This document shows, piece after piece, positions 9,363 to 21,250 of a DNA stretch of 64,000 nt. The DNA comes from JBNPEO01 sp050490315 (GTDB lineage Bacteria; Actinomycetota; Actinomycetes; Actinomycetales; Micrococcaceae). Each line of letters opens with the position of its first letter. Within the stretch, counting starts at the first letter, position 1. The stretch is from contig NZ_JBNPEO010000001.1 of the NCBI RefSeq assembly GCF_050490315.1, positions 496,001 through 560,000 on the forward strand, given 5' to 3'. Under the pieces are notes generated by a model. That model was not told where the DNA came from. It was given only the letters and a program-made list of their open reading frames with translations, and ran no database searches. The position numbers were made by a program, and so were the translations under genes.

Positions 9363-10627
9363 GCCGGTTCCACCACAATCGCTAAGCGGTCCTCGCCCAC
9401 TCGGGTGAGGACCAAGGTGGCAGAAGTTTTTGTGGAGGGCTTGCCAGCTTTTTTGCCCTTATTTTGGCCTGTCAGAAGCTGCCGTCGTAGTTCTTCCGGC
9501 GTGACAGCCGTGCCGCGTTTTTTGATGTCCAACACAGTGATGTTGTTCTGGCGCACCCACGCCCGGAGAGCTTTGACGTTGTACGGCATAACCTCTAACA
9601 CCTTGTAGGCCCTGGCAAACGGAGTGTCCTTCAGCTCCGGTCCACAAATATAGGCAATATGCTCATCGATCAGGTGACCGCCCAGTTGCTCGGCGAGGTC
9701 GGTGACAAGACCCGCCCGGATCACAGCGCCGTCGGGTTCGTACAAATAGCCAGCCACAGGACCGAGGCCCACTTCCGGACCAGTACCAAATTCCTCACCA
9801 CTGCTCATCTCTGCAGCAGGACCGTTTCCCAACAACAACGCTGAGCGGCGAATTCCGGGACGTGCCAAGGTGTTGAACCAGAGGGTTGCCTCCGTGACGT
9901 CGCCATTAACTGACACCCATTGCACCTCGCAATTGGCGGGCACAGAATCGTGGGGGAGGCCAGGGCCCATTTTGACGCCCACGGCTTTGCCTTGATCAGC
10001 GAGTTTCTCCACAAAAGAAAGTGGCGGAGAGAACTCTTCCGGATCCCACAATCGCTGTGTCCCTGAAGTGGAAGTGGTGCGCCGTGCTGGGTCTAGCCAC
10101 ACGCCGTCGTAATTCTCGAGGGGAACTGATTCGGCGTCCGCATGCAGAACCTCGGCCTGTGGGAACGGCATCAGGTTCATCGTGGTGCACGCGGCAGTAG
10201 TTTCATCAATTTCCACGGCAGTTACCGCAATGTCCATTGAGGCAATCGCCATGGAGTCAGCGCCCAAACCGCAGCCCAAGTCAGCAACACGCCGGACACC
10301 GGCCTGGGAAAAACGTTGCGCATGCCGGGCAGCCACACTCAACCGTGTGGCCTGCTCCAGGCCAGCCTGAGTGAACAACATACTCGCTGCGAATTCACCG
10401 AACTTGCTCTGAGCTTTAGTCCGCAACCGTGATTGGGTGAGCACGGCCGAAACCATCTCGGGGGAGTGCCCAGCTTTCCGCAGACTCGCATTCAGGGCAA
10501 ACGCATCTGATTCAACGTATGGACCCAGAGAGCCCAACAATTCCCACCCTTCCTCGGTGAGTAAGGGGGCAATGGAATTGGCGGTGTCCTGAGCGGACGT
10601 TGCGTTGGGATGAGGAGCGGAAGCCAT
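9359..10627 (-). CDS. Class I SAM-dependent methyltransferase with THUMP-like C-terminus
   Basis: Predicted RNA-modifying methyltransferase of 422 residues. Motif I is VADLGCGLGADSMAIA; WLDPARRTTSTSGT resembles the (D/N)PP-type catalytic region. The C-terminus (about residues 330-422), with YNVKALRAWVRQ and DIKKRGTAVTPEELRR, matches the THUMP-like domain found on such actinobacterial proteins. The target RNA is unknown. ATG at 10627, with TAGGCT 6 bases upstream. The stop shares CTAA with the convergent dehydrogenase gene. Confidence 0.78.
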   Translation of the reverse strand: MASAPHPNATSAQDTANSIAPLLTEEGWELLGSLGPYVESDAFALNASLRKAGHSPEMVSAVLTQSRLRTKAQSKFGEFAASMLFTQAGLEQATRLSVAARHAQRFSQAGVRRVADLGCGLGADSMAIASMDIAVTAVEIDETTAACTTMNLMPFPQAEVLHADAESVPLENYDGVWLDPARRTTSTSGTQRLWDPEEFSPPLSFVEKLADQGKAVGVKMGPGLPHDSVPANCEVQWVSVNGDVTEATLWFNTLARPGIRRSALLLGNGPAAEMSSGEEFGTGPEVGLGPVAGYLYEPDGAVIRAGLVTDLAEQLGGHLIDEHIAYICGPELKDTPFARAYKVLEVMPYNVKALRAWVRQNNITVLDIKKRGTAVTPEELRRQLLTGQNKGKKAGKPSTKTSATLVLTRVGEDRLAIVVEPA

Positions 10628-10633
10628 TCTTCC

Positions 10634-10639
10634 AGCCTA
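10634..10639 (-). promoter_or_regulatory. -10 box of the methyltransferase gene (leaderless)
   Basis: On the minus strand TAGGCT lies 6 bases before the ATG at 10627. The GGAAGA between them is too close to act as a ribosome site. Confidence 0.55.
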
Positions 10640-10691
10640 GTCGCCGTCCCTTCCAAGGCCACACGCGTCAGCACCGGGAGGGGATGGCCGA

Positions 10692-10697
10692 TAGGCT
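10692..10697 (+). promoter_or_regulatory. -10 box of the 10704 gene (leaderless)
   Basis: TAGGCT ends 6 bases before the ATG at 10704. Confidence 0.55.
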
Positions 10698-10703
10698 GGG
10701 TAC

Positions 10704-11084
10704 ATGAGCTCACCCACCATGGATTCACAGCCTGAAACGCCCTCCACCGGACGCCGCCTTGCTGTGCGCTACGGCAGGCCGGTGCTGATCGCAGGTGCGG
10801 CAGTCGCCGTCGTATGTATCGCGGTGTTGGTGATTATTTTCTTTCTGGACTTGTTCAACTCAACCGTTTATTCGGTGGGCGGTAAGAGCGTTAACGATGC
10901 CACTGATGAGGCGCGTTCCATTCGTGGCGCTTATTCAGGCGTCCGGATCGGCAGCGTTGTGGTCCTGATCTTGTCCTTAATCGCCGTAGCAGCGGGTTCC
11001 TGGGGTGTTTACATCACGCGCAATGAGGCTTCCGATGCCGATGACGACGGCGATGACGTGGACTTCGAGGACCTTGCAGGCTGA
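10704..11084 (+). CDS. Small two-pass membrane protein of unknown function
   Basis: I do not recognise the family. The 126 residues contain two clear hydrophobic segments, about residues 28-50 (VLIAGAAVAVVCIAVLVIIF) and 82-102 (IGSVVVLILSLIAVAAGSWG). Between them is a polar stretch, and the tail is strongly acidic (DADDDGDDVDFEDLAG). The arrangement suggests both termini in the cytoplasm. A leaderless promoter box sits directly upstream, so expression is independent of the genes on either side. Confidence 0.7.
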   Translation: MSSPTMDSQPETPSTGRRLAVRYGRPVLIAGAAVAVVCIAVLVIIFFLDLFNSTVYSVGGKSVNDATDEARSIRGAYSGVRIGSVVVLILSLIAVAAGSWGVYITRNEASDADDDGDDVDFEDLAG

Positions 11085-11101
11085 ATTTTTTGTGAAGAAA
11101 A

Positions 11102-11128
11102 TTGGCACTCACCTTGACCGAGTGCTAA
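11102..11128 (+). promoter_or_regulatory. CIRCE element 1 (HrcA operator)
   Basis: TTGGCACTC, 9-base spacer, GAGTGCTAA: one mismatch from the CIRCE consensus TTAGCACTC-N9-GAGTGCTAA. It covers the -35 region of the groES promoter, which fits repression by HrcA. Confidence 0.92.
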
Positions 11129-11142
11129 CCCTTACATAGAGT
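11114..11142 (+). promoter_or_regulatory. groES-groEL promoter
   Basis: TTGACC (11114-11119), 17 bases, TAGAGT (11137-11142). The -35 box falls inside CIRCE element 1, and element 2 lies just downstream, so HrcA could block polymerase at both positions. Confidence 0.6.
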
Positions 11143-11147
11143 CGTAA

Positions 11148-11174
11148 TTAGCACTCGGCATGTCTGGGTGCTAA
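11148..11174 (+). promoter_or_regulatory. CIRCE element 2 (HrcA operator)
   Basis: TTAGCACTC, 9-base spacer, GGGTGCTAA: one mismatch from consensus, in the right half. It is in the presumed transcribed leader of groES. Confidence 0.9.
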
Positions 11175-11262
11175 CTGCCAGAGCAGCTACCGGCACCGCG
11201 ACGACGGTTGGCGGCTCAGGCTCCATACGCCAATGAATAACTCATGCAAAGGAGAGGTCCGA

Positions 11263-11559
11263 GTGTCGGTCTCTATTAAGCCTCTTGAGGATCGTATTGT
11301 CATTCGTCAGCTCGAAGCCGAGGTGACCACCGCTTCCGGTCTGGTTATCCCGGATTCCGCTCAGGAAAAGCCGCAGGAAGGCGAAGTTGTCGCCATCGGC
11401 CCCGGTCGCGTTGACGACAATGGCAACCGCATCCCCGTCGACGTTGCTGTAGGCGACGTTGTTATCTACTCCAAGTACGGTGGAACTGAAGTGAAGACCG
11501 GTGGCGAGGAATACCTCATCTTGTCTTCGCGCGACGTTCTCGCGATCGTCGTAAAGTAA
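11263..11559 (+). CDS. groES: Co-chaperonin GroES
   Basis: Ten-kDa lid of the GroEL chaperonin, 98 residues. [17 protein letters not shown], the mobile loop [19 protein letters not shown] and [16 protein letters not shown] are standard. The GTG at 11263 is chosen because GGAGAGG (11251-11257) precedes it at good spacing; an ATG 30 bases earlier would put the ribosome site inside the gene. It is first in an HrcA-controlled operon with groEL, 98 bases upstream of it. Confidence 0.97.
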   Translation: MSVSIKPLEDRIVIRQLEAEVTTASGLVIPDSAQEKPQEGEVVAIGPGRVDDNGNRIPVDVAVGDVVIYSKYGGTEVKTGGEEYLILSSRDVLAIVVK

Positions 11560-11597
11560 CCACCAAACAAGTCCCTGTCTTGCGGAGTGCACAGTGA

Positions 11598-13265
<1,668 letters not shown>

Positions 13266-13280
13266 GCTGGACTCTGCACC

Positions 13281-13316
13281 AAAACGCCCCGGTTACTTCG
13301 GTGACCGGGGCGTTTT
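13281..13316. terminator. Bidirectional terminator after groEL
   Basis: AAAACG, then a 12-bp GC-rich stem (CGCCCCGGTTAC / GTGACCGGGGCG, one G-T pair) with a TTCG tetraloop, then CGTTTT. The A and T runs let it work both ways. The stop codon of the convergent DUF389 gene lies inside the stem. Confidence 0.9.
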
Positions 13317-14228
13317 GTGCGCCCGGACAAAACGGTGAAATAACAACACCACAATGCCGGAAATAACTATTCCGGCGAGGTTTAGGGCCAACTGTATGGC
13401 TGAGGCGCCAGCTTTTGGTGCGTCACCGAGGACAAGTGCGACGGCGGCAAAGCCAGCGGCGGGCACGGTTGTTACCGAAATAAAAACCCCAACGAGCGCT
13501 GACGATTTGCGGCCAATGAGCGACATCATGCCGGCCGCGCCAGCAAGCACAGCAACAATAAACGAGTAAGGCCCAGGATGGTAGATAAATTCGACGGCGC
13601 TGCCCTGACTTAATGCGTCGGACGAATAAATACCCCATGGCCGTGAGATCCATGTGGCCGCTGCTGTCACTAACATCGCGAGCGGGAAGCCTAGTGCTAG
13701 GGCCACAGCGGCGTTGCGCACCAGGGTCATACGCCGTTCGATCAGCCCCATGGCTAGGGCCGCAAGTGGTCCAAATTCGGGTCCCACCACCATGGCGCCA
13801 ACTACGGCAATGGTTGAGTTGGTAACAATGCCAATTCCGGCAAGCTGTAGGGCAATGATAAGAAAAACCAAATAACTCCAGCTCAAGCGAGAATCCTCGC
13901 CGAGGGATCCCTCCACCTCGTCCCAAATCACGGCGTCCACACCCTCGCCGGGAACTCGTTTTTCCACCTTGTCCGCACGTTTGGACAACACCAACTCGGG
14001 CTCGGTGATGGTGACGGCTCCTAGCTCCGGAACGCCCATCGCATGCAAGCGCTGCAAGAGGCGATCGGCCGCTTCGCGCGGGATCAGCACGGTTATAACG
14101 TCTCCGGCGGGTATCAACGACGCGCCGGAACTTACGGACAGCCCTGCCGTCCCGGCGAAGGAGCGGCACTCGCGAACTATCGAATCACTGAGCGATTCGG
14201 GGGCTGCGATGCGTAATTGGATGGTCAC
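13293..14228 (-). CDS. DUF389 membrane protein
   Basis: Integral membrane protein of 311 residues with a soluble N-terminal region (about 1-115, ending VIWDEVEGSLGEDSRLSW) and about six hydrophobic segments. The conserved DUF389 core NSTIAVVGAMVVGPEFGPLAALAMGL is clear. Function is unknown; transporter-like roles have been proposed for the family. The GTG at 14228 is preferred because TATGGT is 7 bases upstream, and the protein then begins just before the TIQLRIAAPE segment; an ATG at 14240 without a ribosome site is the alternative. Confidence 0.82.
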   Translation of the reverse strand: MTIQLRIAAPESLSDSIVRECRSFAGTAGLSVSSGASLIPAGDVITVLIPREAADRLLQRLHAMGVPELGAVTITEPELVLSKRADKVEKRVPGEGVDAVIWDEVEGSLGEDSRLSWSYLVFLIIALQLAGIGIVTNSTIAVVGAMVVGPEFGPLAALAMGLIERRMTLVRNAAVALALGFPLAMLVTAAATWISRPWGIYSSDALSQGSAVEFIYHPGPYSFIVAVLAGAAGMMSLIGRKSSALVGVFISVTTVPAAGFAAVALVLGDAPKAGASAIQLALNLAGIVISGIVVLLFHRFVRAHKTPRSPK

Positions 14229-14235
14229 AAAGAAC

Positions 14236-14241
14236 ACCATA
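14236..14241 (-). promoter_or_regulatory. Possible -10 box of the DUF389 gene (leaderless)
   Basis: TATGGT on the minus strand, 7 bases before the GTG at 14228. Weaker than the other cases because it overlaps an alternative ATG. Confidence 0.35.
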
Positions 14242-14364
14242 CGGCCGGGCGGATGCGGAACCGCAAGTGGTGTTGGCGCGCCTCGAGCCAGATGCTCAAA
14301 TTCGCCGGAAATATCACAAAACGGTAACATGGATGTTTTGAACGGCTACTCAAGGGGTTATAAC

Positions 14365-16458
14365 GTGACCGCCACAAGCATCCGGACAAACCCGAGTGCC
14401 GCATCACTTGCTAGCTCTTTGGGGGCTAACCGGACGTACCGGCCAGAAATTCAGGGCCTGCGTGCCTTAGCAGTGCTCCTCGTGGTGACTTACCACGTGT
14501 GGTTGGGCCGCGTCTCCGGCGGTGTTGATGTTTTCCTTTTGATTTCCTCGTTCTTGCTGACCTCATCATTTGTTCGCAAACTGGATAAGTCCGAGGCCGA
14601 AGGTTCGGGTTTGTTGAGTCCGCGCAGCTTGATCAAGCACTGGCTGCACGTTTATAAACGACTTTTGCCCGCCGCTGTGGTGGTCATTTTGGCCACGCTA
14701 GCTGGAACCTGGCTAGTGCTGCCGCAAAGCCGCTGGCCGGCCCTGATCGATCAAGCCTGGGCATCCCTGCTGTACAAACAGAACTGGCTTTTGGCGGACA
14801 CTGCCGTGGACTACTACGCGCAAGACCACTCGGCCGCGAGCCCGCTTCAGCACTTCTGGTCCTTGTCTATCCAGGGTCAAGTATTTATTTTGTGGCCGGT
14901 TATATTTGCCCTCGCCGCCGTGCTGCGCAAAGTGCTGTGTCGCTGGAAAGTCCTCAACTACCGCGGACTTATGGCCATCATCTTTGGCGCCATTTTTGTG
15001 GCCTCACTGATTTACTCGATTGACCAGACGGCGCACAACCAGGCCTACGCCTACTTCGATACCCGTACCCGACTATGGGAATTTGCGCTCGGTTCCTTGC
15101 TGGCCCTTGCCGTCCCGTACTTGAAGCCCAGCCGGCTTGTGGCATTATTCCTCGGCTGGGGCGGTCTTGTAGCGATGTTCGCGTGTGGGCTGGTGCTTAC
15201 CGTGGACCGGTCCTTCCCAGGATTTTTAGCACTGTGGCCCACCCTGTCCGCAGCTGCTGTGATCGTAGCCGGTGCAAGCGGTCACCGTCTTGGTGCTGAC
15301 CGGATCCTGTCCAGCCGTCCACTGGTTCGCCTGGGTGACAACTCATACGCCTTATACCTTTGGCACTGGCCCATTTTGGTGCTCTTTCTAGCCGCCATGA
15401 ACTTGGAAAAGCCCAGCCTTTGGCAGGGTCTTCTGGTTGTTGCCAGCTCACTGATTCTCGCCGTTGCCACCACGGCGCTGGTGGAAAAACCCCTGCGGAC
15501 CTGGCAGTGGCCACAAGCGCGTAGCTGGCGTTCCGCCGTCGTGATTGCCGTGTGTGCGGCAGTGATGGCTGGACCGGTATCACTGTGGCAGAGCCACATG
15601 CTGGCTGCGGACCGTGCCATTGCCGCGCAGCCCAAGGAAATGACTCCGGGCGCTGCGGCACTGGCTCCGGAGAACGCAGGCAAGGTGACACCCCAGGCCA
15701 AGGTGATCCCCGCCCCGGGTGCTATGAAAGACGAATGGGCTGACATTGACGGGCTTTGTACCGGTGAGAACGTGCCCAGTGACCCGCTGCTTTCCGGTTG
15801 CCTGCAAAACGACAAACCCATCAAAACCACTAAAACCATTGTGGTTTTGGGTGATTCGCATGCCCAGCAGTACATGGCAGCGTTGGGCCCGGTAGCGAAA
15901 TCTCACGGTTGGGAAGTAGTGACCCTCTTGCGCGGTAATTGTCGTTACGGTGCTGATTCTGACCAGCGTGACGCTGACTGCAACGCCTTTAATGAAGCCA
16001 GCCGGAAATACGTTCTTGAACACAAACCTGACGCCGTGTTCACCGTGGCCTCGCTGACCCACAAAGAGGCCCCGTATGAAACGGAAGTTCCTGGCTACTT
16101 GGACGGCATTAAGCCGTTCACCGATGCTGGAATCGACGTAGTGGGGATCCGCGACAACCCACGCTTTACGTACAACATGCCTGAGTGCGTGCAGAAAAAG
16201 GGGGCTAATGCTGCCGACTGCAACGTGCCGTTGGAGCACTCCCTTGCCGCCTCGTCACCCCTGGATGACTACAAAGGCAAGGTTCAAGGTCTTTCCCTGA
16301 TGGACATGAGTGACTTCATCTGTACCGACGGTGTGTGCCCGGCAGTTGTGGGCAACGTGTACGTCTATAAGGACGACAATCACCTGACCAAAACCTACGT
16401 TCAGACAATGGTTCCGATGTTTGAAAAGCGGCTCCTCAAGGCAACCGGCTGGAAGTAA
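14365..16458 (+). CDS. Acyltransferase-3 / SGNH hydrolase fusion (OafA-type)
   Basis: Membrane O-acyltransferase likely to acetylate a surface polysaccharide or peptidoglycan. Residues about 40-400 hold the acyltransferase-3 domain: PEIQGLRALAVLLVVTYHVW, the second motif GGVDVFLLISSF, and about ten transmembrane segments ending at ALVEKPLRTWQW. After a Pro/Ala linker, an extracytoplasmic SGNH domain begins at VLGDSHAQQYMAAL (nucleophile Ser) and ends with DDNHLT (Asp-His). The GTG at 14365 has AAGGGG 7 bases upstream; an ATG at 14329 has none. Length is 697 residues. The acceptor is not indicated by neighbours. Confidence 0.87.
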   Translation: MTATSIRTNPSAASLASSLGANRTYRPEIQGLRALAVLLVVTYHVWLGRVSGGVDVFLLISSFLLTSSFVRKLDKSEAEGSGLLSPRSLIKHWLHVYKRLLPAAVVVILATLAGTWLVLPQSRWPALIDQAWASLLYKQNWLLADTAVDYYAQDHSAASPLQHFWSLSIQGQVFILWPVIFALAAVLRKVLCRWKVLNYRGLMAIIFGAIFVASLIYSIDQTAHNQAYAYFDTRTRLWEFALGSLLALAVPYLKPSRLVALFLGWGGLVAMFACGLVLTVDRSFPGFLALWPTLSAAAVIVAGASGHRLGADRILSSRPLVRLGDNSYALYLWHWPILVLFLAAMNLEKPSLWQGLLVVASSLILAVATTALVEKPLRTWQWPQARSWRSAVVIAVCAAVMAGPVSLWQSHMLAADRAIAAQPKEMTPGAAALAPENAGKVTPQAKVIPAPGAMKDEWADIDGLCTGENVPSDPLLSGCLQNDKPIKTTKTIVVLGDSHAQQYMAALGPVAKSHGWEVVTLLRGNCRYGADSDQRDADCNAFNEASRKYVLEHKPDAVFTVASLTHKEAPYETEVPGYLDGIKPFTDAGIDVVGIRDNPRFTYNMPECVQKKGANAADCNVPLEHSLAASSPLDDYKGKVQGLSLMDMSDFICTDGVCPAVVGNVYVYKDDNHLTKTYVQTMVPMFEKRLLKATGWK

Positions 16459-16522
16459 GCCGCGTGGTTACAGAATGCGAGCCTCGCCACAGGAATATGT
16501 CAGTACCGCTTTGCCGTTCTAG

Positions 16523-18121
<1,599 letters not shown>

Positions 18122-18127
18122 ATTGCA

Positions 18128-19951
18128 GTGAGCACGTCTGGGGGCACGGCCGATCCTAAGAAACTGAAGTTCCGGCCTTACTGGTTGGCGATTAGCGCCA
18201 TGGTGAAGGTCAGTTTCAAGGCCTCACCTACCGCCGTCGTTATGAAGGTGATTGGTTCCTTCATTGGCGCCGTGGTGCCGCTGCTGACCAGCTGGTTTGC
18301 GGCCCAAACCACCACGGCACTAGTCGATGGTTTTGGCGGGGACGCCGCCGCGGGACGGCAGGCGGTGTTCTACGTGGTGGCGACGGCGGTCACTGGCCTT
18401 TTGTGGGCTACGTGGAGTTCCGTTGATGGTTACGTGCAGCGGGTGATGGCGTACCGGGTGTCCGCGTTCGTCTCGGATTCGATGTTCGAACGGTTCTTGT
18501 CGCTGGAGTTTTGGCGTTATGACGACAAAGACACGATTGACCTTTACGACAGGGCCAAACGTTTCGCGGATAGCTATCCGCGCGTCCTGACTCGAATTTC
18601 CAGCATCCTCACTGCTGCGATGGGGCTCATCTTGGCGATAGCCGCACTAGTTTCGGTGAGCTGGTGGATTGCGCTGATTCTGCTGGCTGCCATCATTCCC
18701 AGCGTGTACATCGAATTCCGGCTTTCCCGTGCTCAAGTGGCGCACTGGAACAGTAGGGTTGATGCGCGCCGTCGTAGTCGCATGATCGATGAAAACCTGA
18801 CCCGGCCGCAGCATATGGCTGAGATGCGGCTGTACGGTGTTGTGGGTCACCTGATTGGTATGCGACGCCGTTTGCGCGAAGAGGATGAGCAAGAACGCCT
18901 CAAGTACGACAAAAACCACATCCCCAAAAAAATTGTTGCTGACGCCATCCAATACGTGGCCGAGGTGATCGCGCTCATCTGGATTATCGGCCAGATTGTG
19001 GCCCGCGCGCAGCCAGTGGGCCAGTTCCTCTTTGTCCAGCAGATTGTGAGCCGGTCCCTCAGCCAAGGCCAACAGCTGGTGTCCTACCTGAACAACATGG
19101 ATGAGGACCTCGCTAACATCAAGGACTACGAGACCTTTATGGAACTCCCCGTCCAACGCGATGAAGGGATTGAACTCGAGCACGCCCCGTCCGTAGTGGA
19201 AATGCGAGATATTCGCTTTAGCTATTCGGGGAGCGATGTTCAAGTGCTCAAAGGCATTAACATCACCATCCGGGCGGGCCAGCATGTGGCAATTGTGGGG
19301 GAGAATGGCGCCGGCAAATCCACTCTGATCAAGATTCTGGCTGGCCTCTACGCTCCAAAATCCGGGCAGGTGCTCCTAGACGGAGTGGACCGGAATACGA
19401 TCAATCTCAACTCTTGGCACAAGTACCTGGCCGTGCTGAGTCAAGACTTCCTCAAGTACGAGTTCGCTACCGCGGGGGAGAACATCTCTTTTGGCCAGTT
19501 GAACCGGCCACGCGATGCGGTGCTGGTGCACCAAGCAGCGGACGACGCCGAGGCCCGCGAGTTTATCGACAAACTCCCCCTGGGATTCGAGAACTTTGTG
19601 AGCCCCTGGATGGAAACTGATCTGTCCAAGGGCAGGCGCCGTGGTACTGGCCTTTCAGGCGGGCAATGGCAGCGCTTGGCCATGGCGCGGAACTTTTACC
19701 GCAATGCACCCTTTATGGTGATGGACGAGCCCACTTCGGCCATTGATGCACTGGCCGAACACCGGATTTTCAGCAGGCTCTTCGCTGATCGCTCCAGCAC
19801 CATCATTGCCATCAGCCACCGCCTGGCCACGATCGAAAAAGCAGATGTGGTGTACATGATGGAAAACGGCGAGGTAGTGGAGCAAGGCACCCACCAGGAG
19901 CTGGTGGACCTGCGTGGTCGCTACTTCAGGATGTTCGAATCCCAGCTCTAA
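18128..19951 (+). CDS. ABC exporter half-transporter, TMD-NBD fusion
   Basis: One polypeptide of 607 residues with a six-helix membrane domain (about 1-345) and a C-terminal ATPase. Walker A is GENGAGKST, the Q-loop is AVLSQD, the signature is LSGGQWQRLAMAR, Walker B is FMVMDEPTSAID and the H-loop is ISHRL, so the site is complete and a homodimer is plausible. The substrate is not evident; the form resembles peptide or lipid exporters. GTG start 6 bases after guaB with no ribosome site, so it is probably transcribed with guaB. Confidence 0.82.
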   Translation: MSTSGGTADPKKLKFRPYWLAISAMVKVSFKASPTAVVMKVIGSFIGAVVPLLTSWFAAQTTTALVDGFGGDAAAGRQAVFYVVATAVTGLLWATWSSVDGYVQRVMAYRVSAFVSDSMFERFLSLEFWRYDDKDTIDLYDRAKRFADSYPRVLTRISSILTAAMGLILAIAALVSVSWWIALILLAAIIPSVYIEFRLSRAQVAHWNSRVDARRRSRMIDENLTRPQHMAEMRLYGVVGHLIGMRRRLREEDEQERLKYDKNHIPKKIVADAIQYVAEVIALIWIIGQIVARAQPVGQFLFVQQIVSRSLSQGQQLVSYLNNMDEDLANIKDYETFMELPVQRDEGIELEHAPSVVEMRDIRFSYSGSDVQVLKGINITIRAGQHVAIVGENGAGKSTLIKILAGLYAPKSGQVLLDGVDRNTINLNSWHKYLAVLSQDFLKYEFATAGENISFGQLNRPRDAVLVHQAADDAEAREFIDKLPLGFENFVSPWMETDLSKGRRRGTGLSGGQWQRLAMARNFYRNAPFMVMDEPTSAIDALAEHRIFSRLFADRSSTIIAISHRLATIEKADVVYMMENGEVVEQGTHQELVDLRGRYFRMFESQL

Positions 19952-20009
19952 GGCAGCTACGGCGATAAGGGCAGAAAGCTCACAGTGCGCCGCGGGGAGC
20001 GCCGTCAAG

Positions 20010-20015
20010 TAAAGT
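20010..20015 (+). promoter_or_regulatory. -10 box of guaB3 (leaderless)
   Basis: TAAAGT ends 6 bases before the GTG at 20022. Confidence 0.55.
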
Positions 20016-20021
20016 AGTGAC

Positions 20022-21158
20022 GTGACTTACGAGATTGAGATTGGCCGTGGCAAGCGTGGGCGCCGAGCCTACTCCCTCGATGACATTGCGATCATCCCTA
20101 ACCGCCGTACGCGTGACCCTCGGGATGTGTCGGTAGCGTGGCAGATCGACGCCTATAAGTTCGACATTCCAGTCATTGCCGCGCCCATGGACTCGGTGAT
20201 GTCCCCAGCCACTGCCATTGCGCTCGGGCGCTTGGGTGGCCTCGGTGTACTTGACTTAGAAGGTCTCTGGACCCGCTATGAGGATCCCGATGCAGTGTTG
20301 GAGCAGATCGCCGCGCTCCAGGATGAGGCACCGAGCGCCAGTACCACACGCAAACTTCAAGAGCTTTACCAAGCACCCATCCAGCCAGAGCTGATTACCT
20401 CACGCCTGGCCGAGATTCGTGCCGCCGGTGTCACAGTTGCTGGTTCTTTGACCCCGCAACGCACGCAAGAGCACTATAAAACCGTATTGGCAGCCGGTGT
20501 GGATATTTTTGTTATCCGTGGCACCACGGTTTCAGCTGAACACGTTTCCAAAGATCACGAACCTTTGAACCTTAAACAGTTCATCTATGAACTCGACGTC
20601 CCAGTGATTGTGGGCGGCGCGGCGGGTTACACACCGGCATTGCACTTGATGCGCACTGGCGCCGCCGGAGTTCTGGTGGGCTTCGGTGGTGGCGCAACCA
20701 CTACTACCCGCCGTGCTTTGGGTATTCACTCGCCTCTCGCCTCGGCTATTTCCGATGTTGCGGCTGCCCGCCGCGACTACATGGATGAGTCCGGCGGACG
20801 CTACGTTCACGTGATTGCCGACGGCGGTATGGGGGCCTCGGGCGACATCGTTAAGGCAATCGCTATGGGCGCCGATGCCGTGATGTTGGGCTCCGCTCTG
20901 GCACGCGCCGAAGAAGCCCCGGGCAAGGGCTGGCATTGGGGTGCCGAAGCGCATCACACACAGTTGCCCCGTGGCGACCGGGTCAATGTTGGCACCGTGG
21001 GTCCCATGGAAGAGGTGCTTTTTGGCCCAGGACATCACACCAATGGAACCTCGAACTTGATTGGCGCTTTGCGCAGGTCTATGGCCACCACAGGGTATTC
21101 AGATCTGAAGGAATTCCAGCGCGTGGATGTTGTTGTGTCCCCGTACTCGGAACGCTAA
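20022..21158 (+). CDS. guaB3: GuaB3-family IMP dehydrogenase-related protein
   Basis: TIM-barrel relative of IMP dehydrogenase without CBS domains, 378 residues. GRRAYSLDDIAIIPNRRTRD, IPVIAAPMDSVMSP, HVIADGGMGASGDIVKAIAMGADAVMLG and SMATTGYSDLKEFQ mark GuaB3. The loop that carries the catalytic cysteine in true IMPDH (GPGSICTTR) reads VGFGGGATTTTRRALGI here, with no cysteine. The same absence is known in mycobacterial GuaB3, whose activity is unsettled. It has a separate leaderless promoter. Role in purine metabolism is inferred from family and location. Confidence 0.9.
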   Translation: MTYEIEIGRGKRGRRAYSLDDIAIIPNRRTRDPRDVSVAWQIDAYKFDIPVIAAPMDSVMSPATAIALGRLGGLGVLDLEGLWTRYEDPDAVLEQIAALQDEAPSASTTRKLQELYQAPIQPELITSRLAEIRAAGVTVAGSLTPQRTQEHYKTVLAAGVDIFVIRGTTVSAEHVSKDHEPLNLKQFIYELDVPVIVGGAAGYTPALHLMRTGAAGVLVGFGGGATTTTRRALGIHSPLASAISDVAAARRDYMDESGGRYVHVIADGGMGASGDIVKAIAMGADAVMLGSALARAEEAPGKGWHWGAEAHHTQLPRGDRVNVGTVGPMEEVLFGPGHHTNGTSNLIGALRRSMATTGYSDLKEFQRVDVVVSPYSER

Positions 21159-21250
21159 CGCAGGAAAGTGGGGCGTTCAGCCCCTGCCTTTCTGGCGCCC
21201 AAAACAGTAGGGTTGGTCTCACAACGCAGTTGAGCGAATGGAGACTTCCC

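Noticed and set aside
13969..14364. N-terminal extension of the acyltransferase by 132 codons
   Set aside because: The extension is the antisense of the DUF389 gene; a GTG with a ribosome site at 14365 gives a normal family N-terminus.
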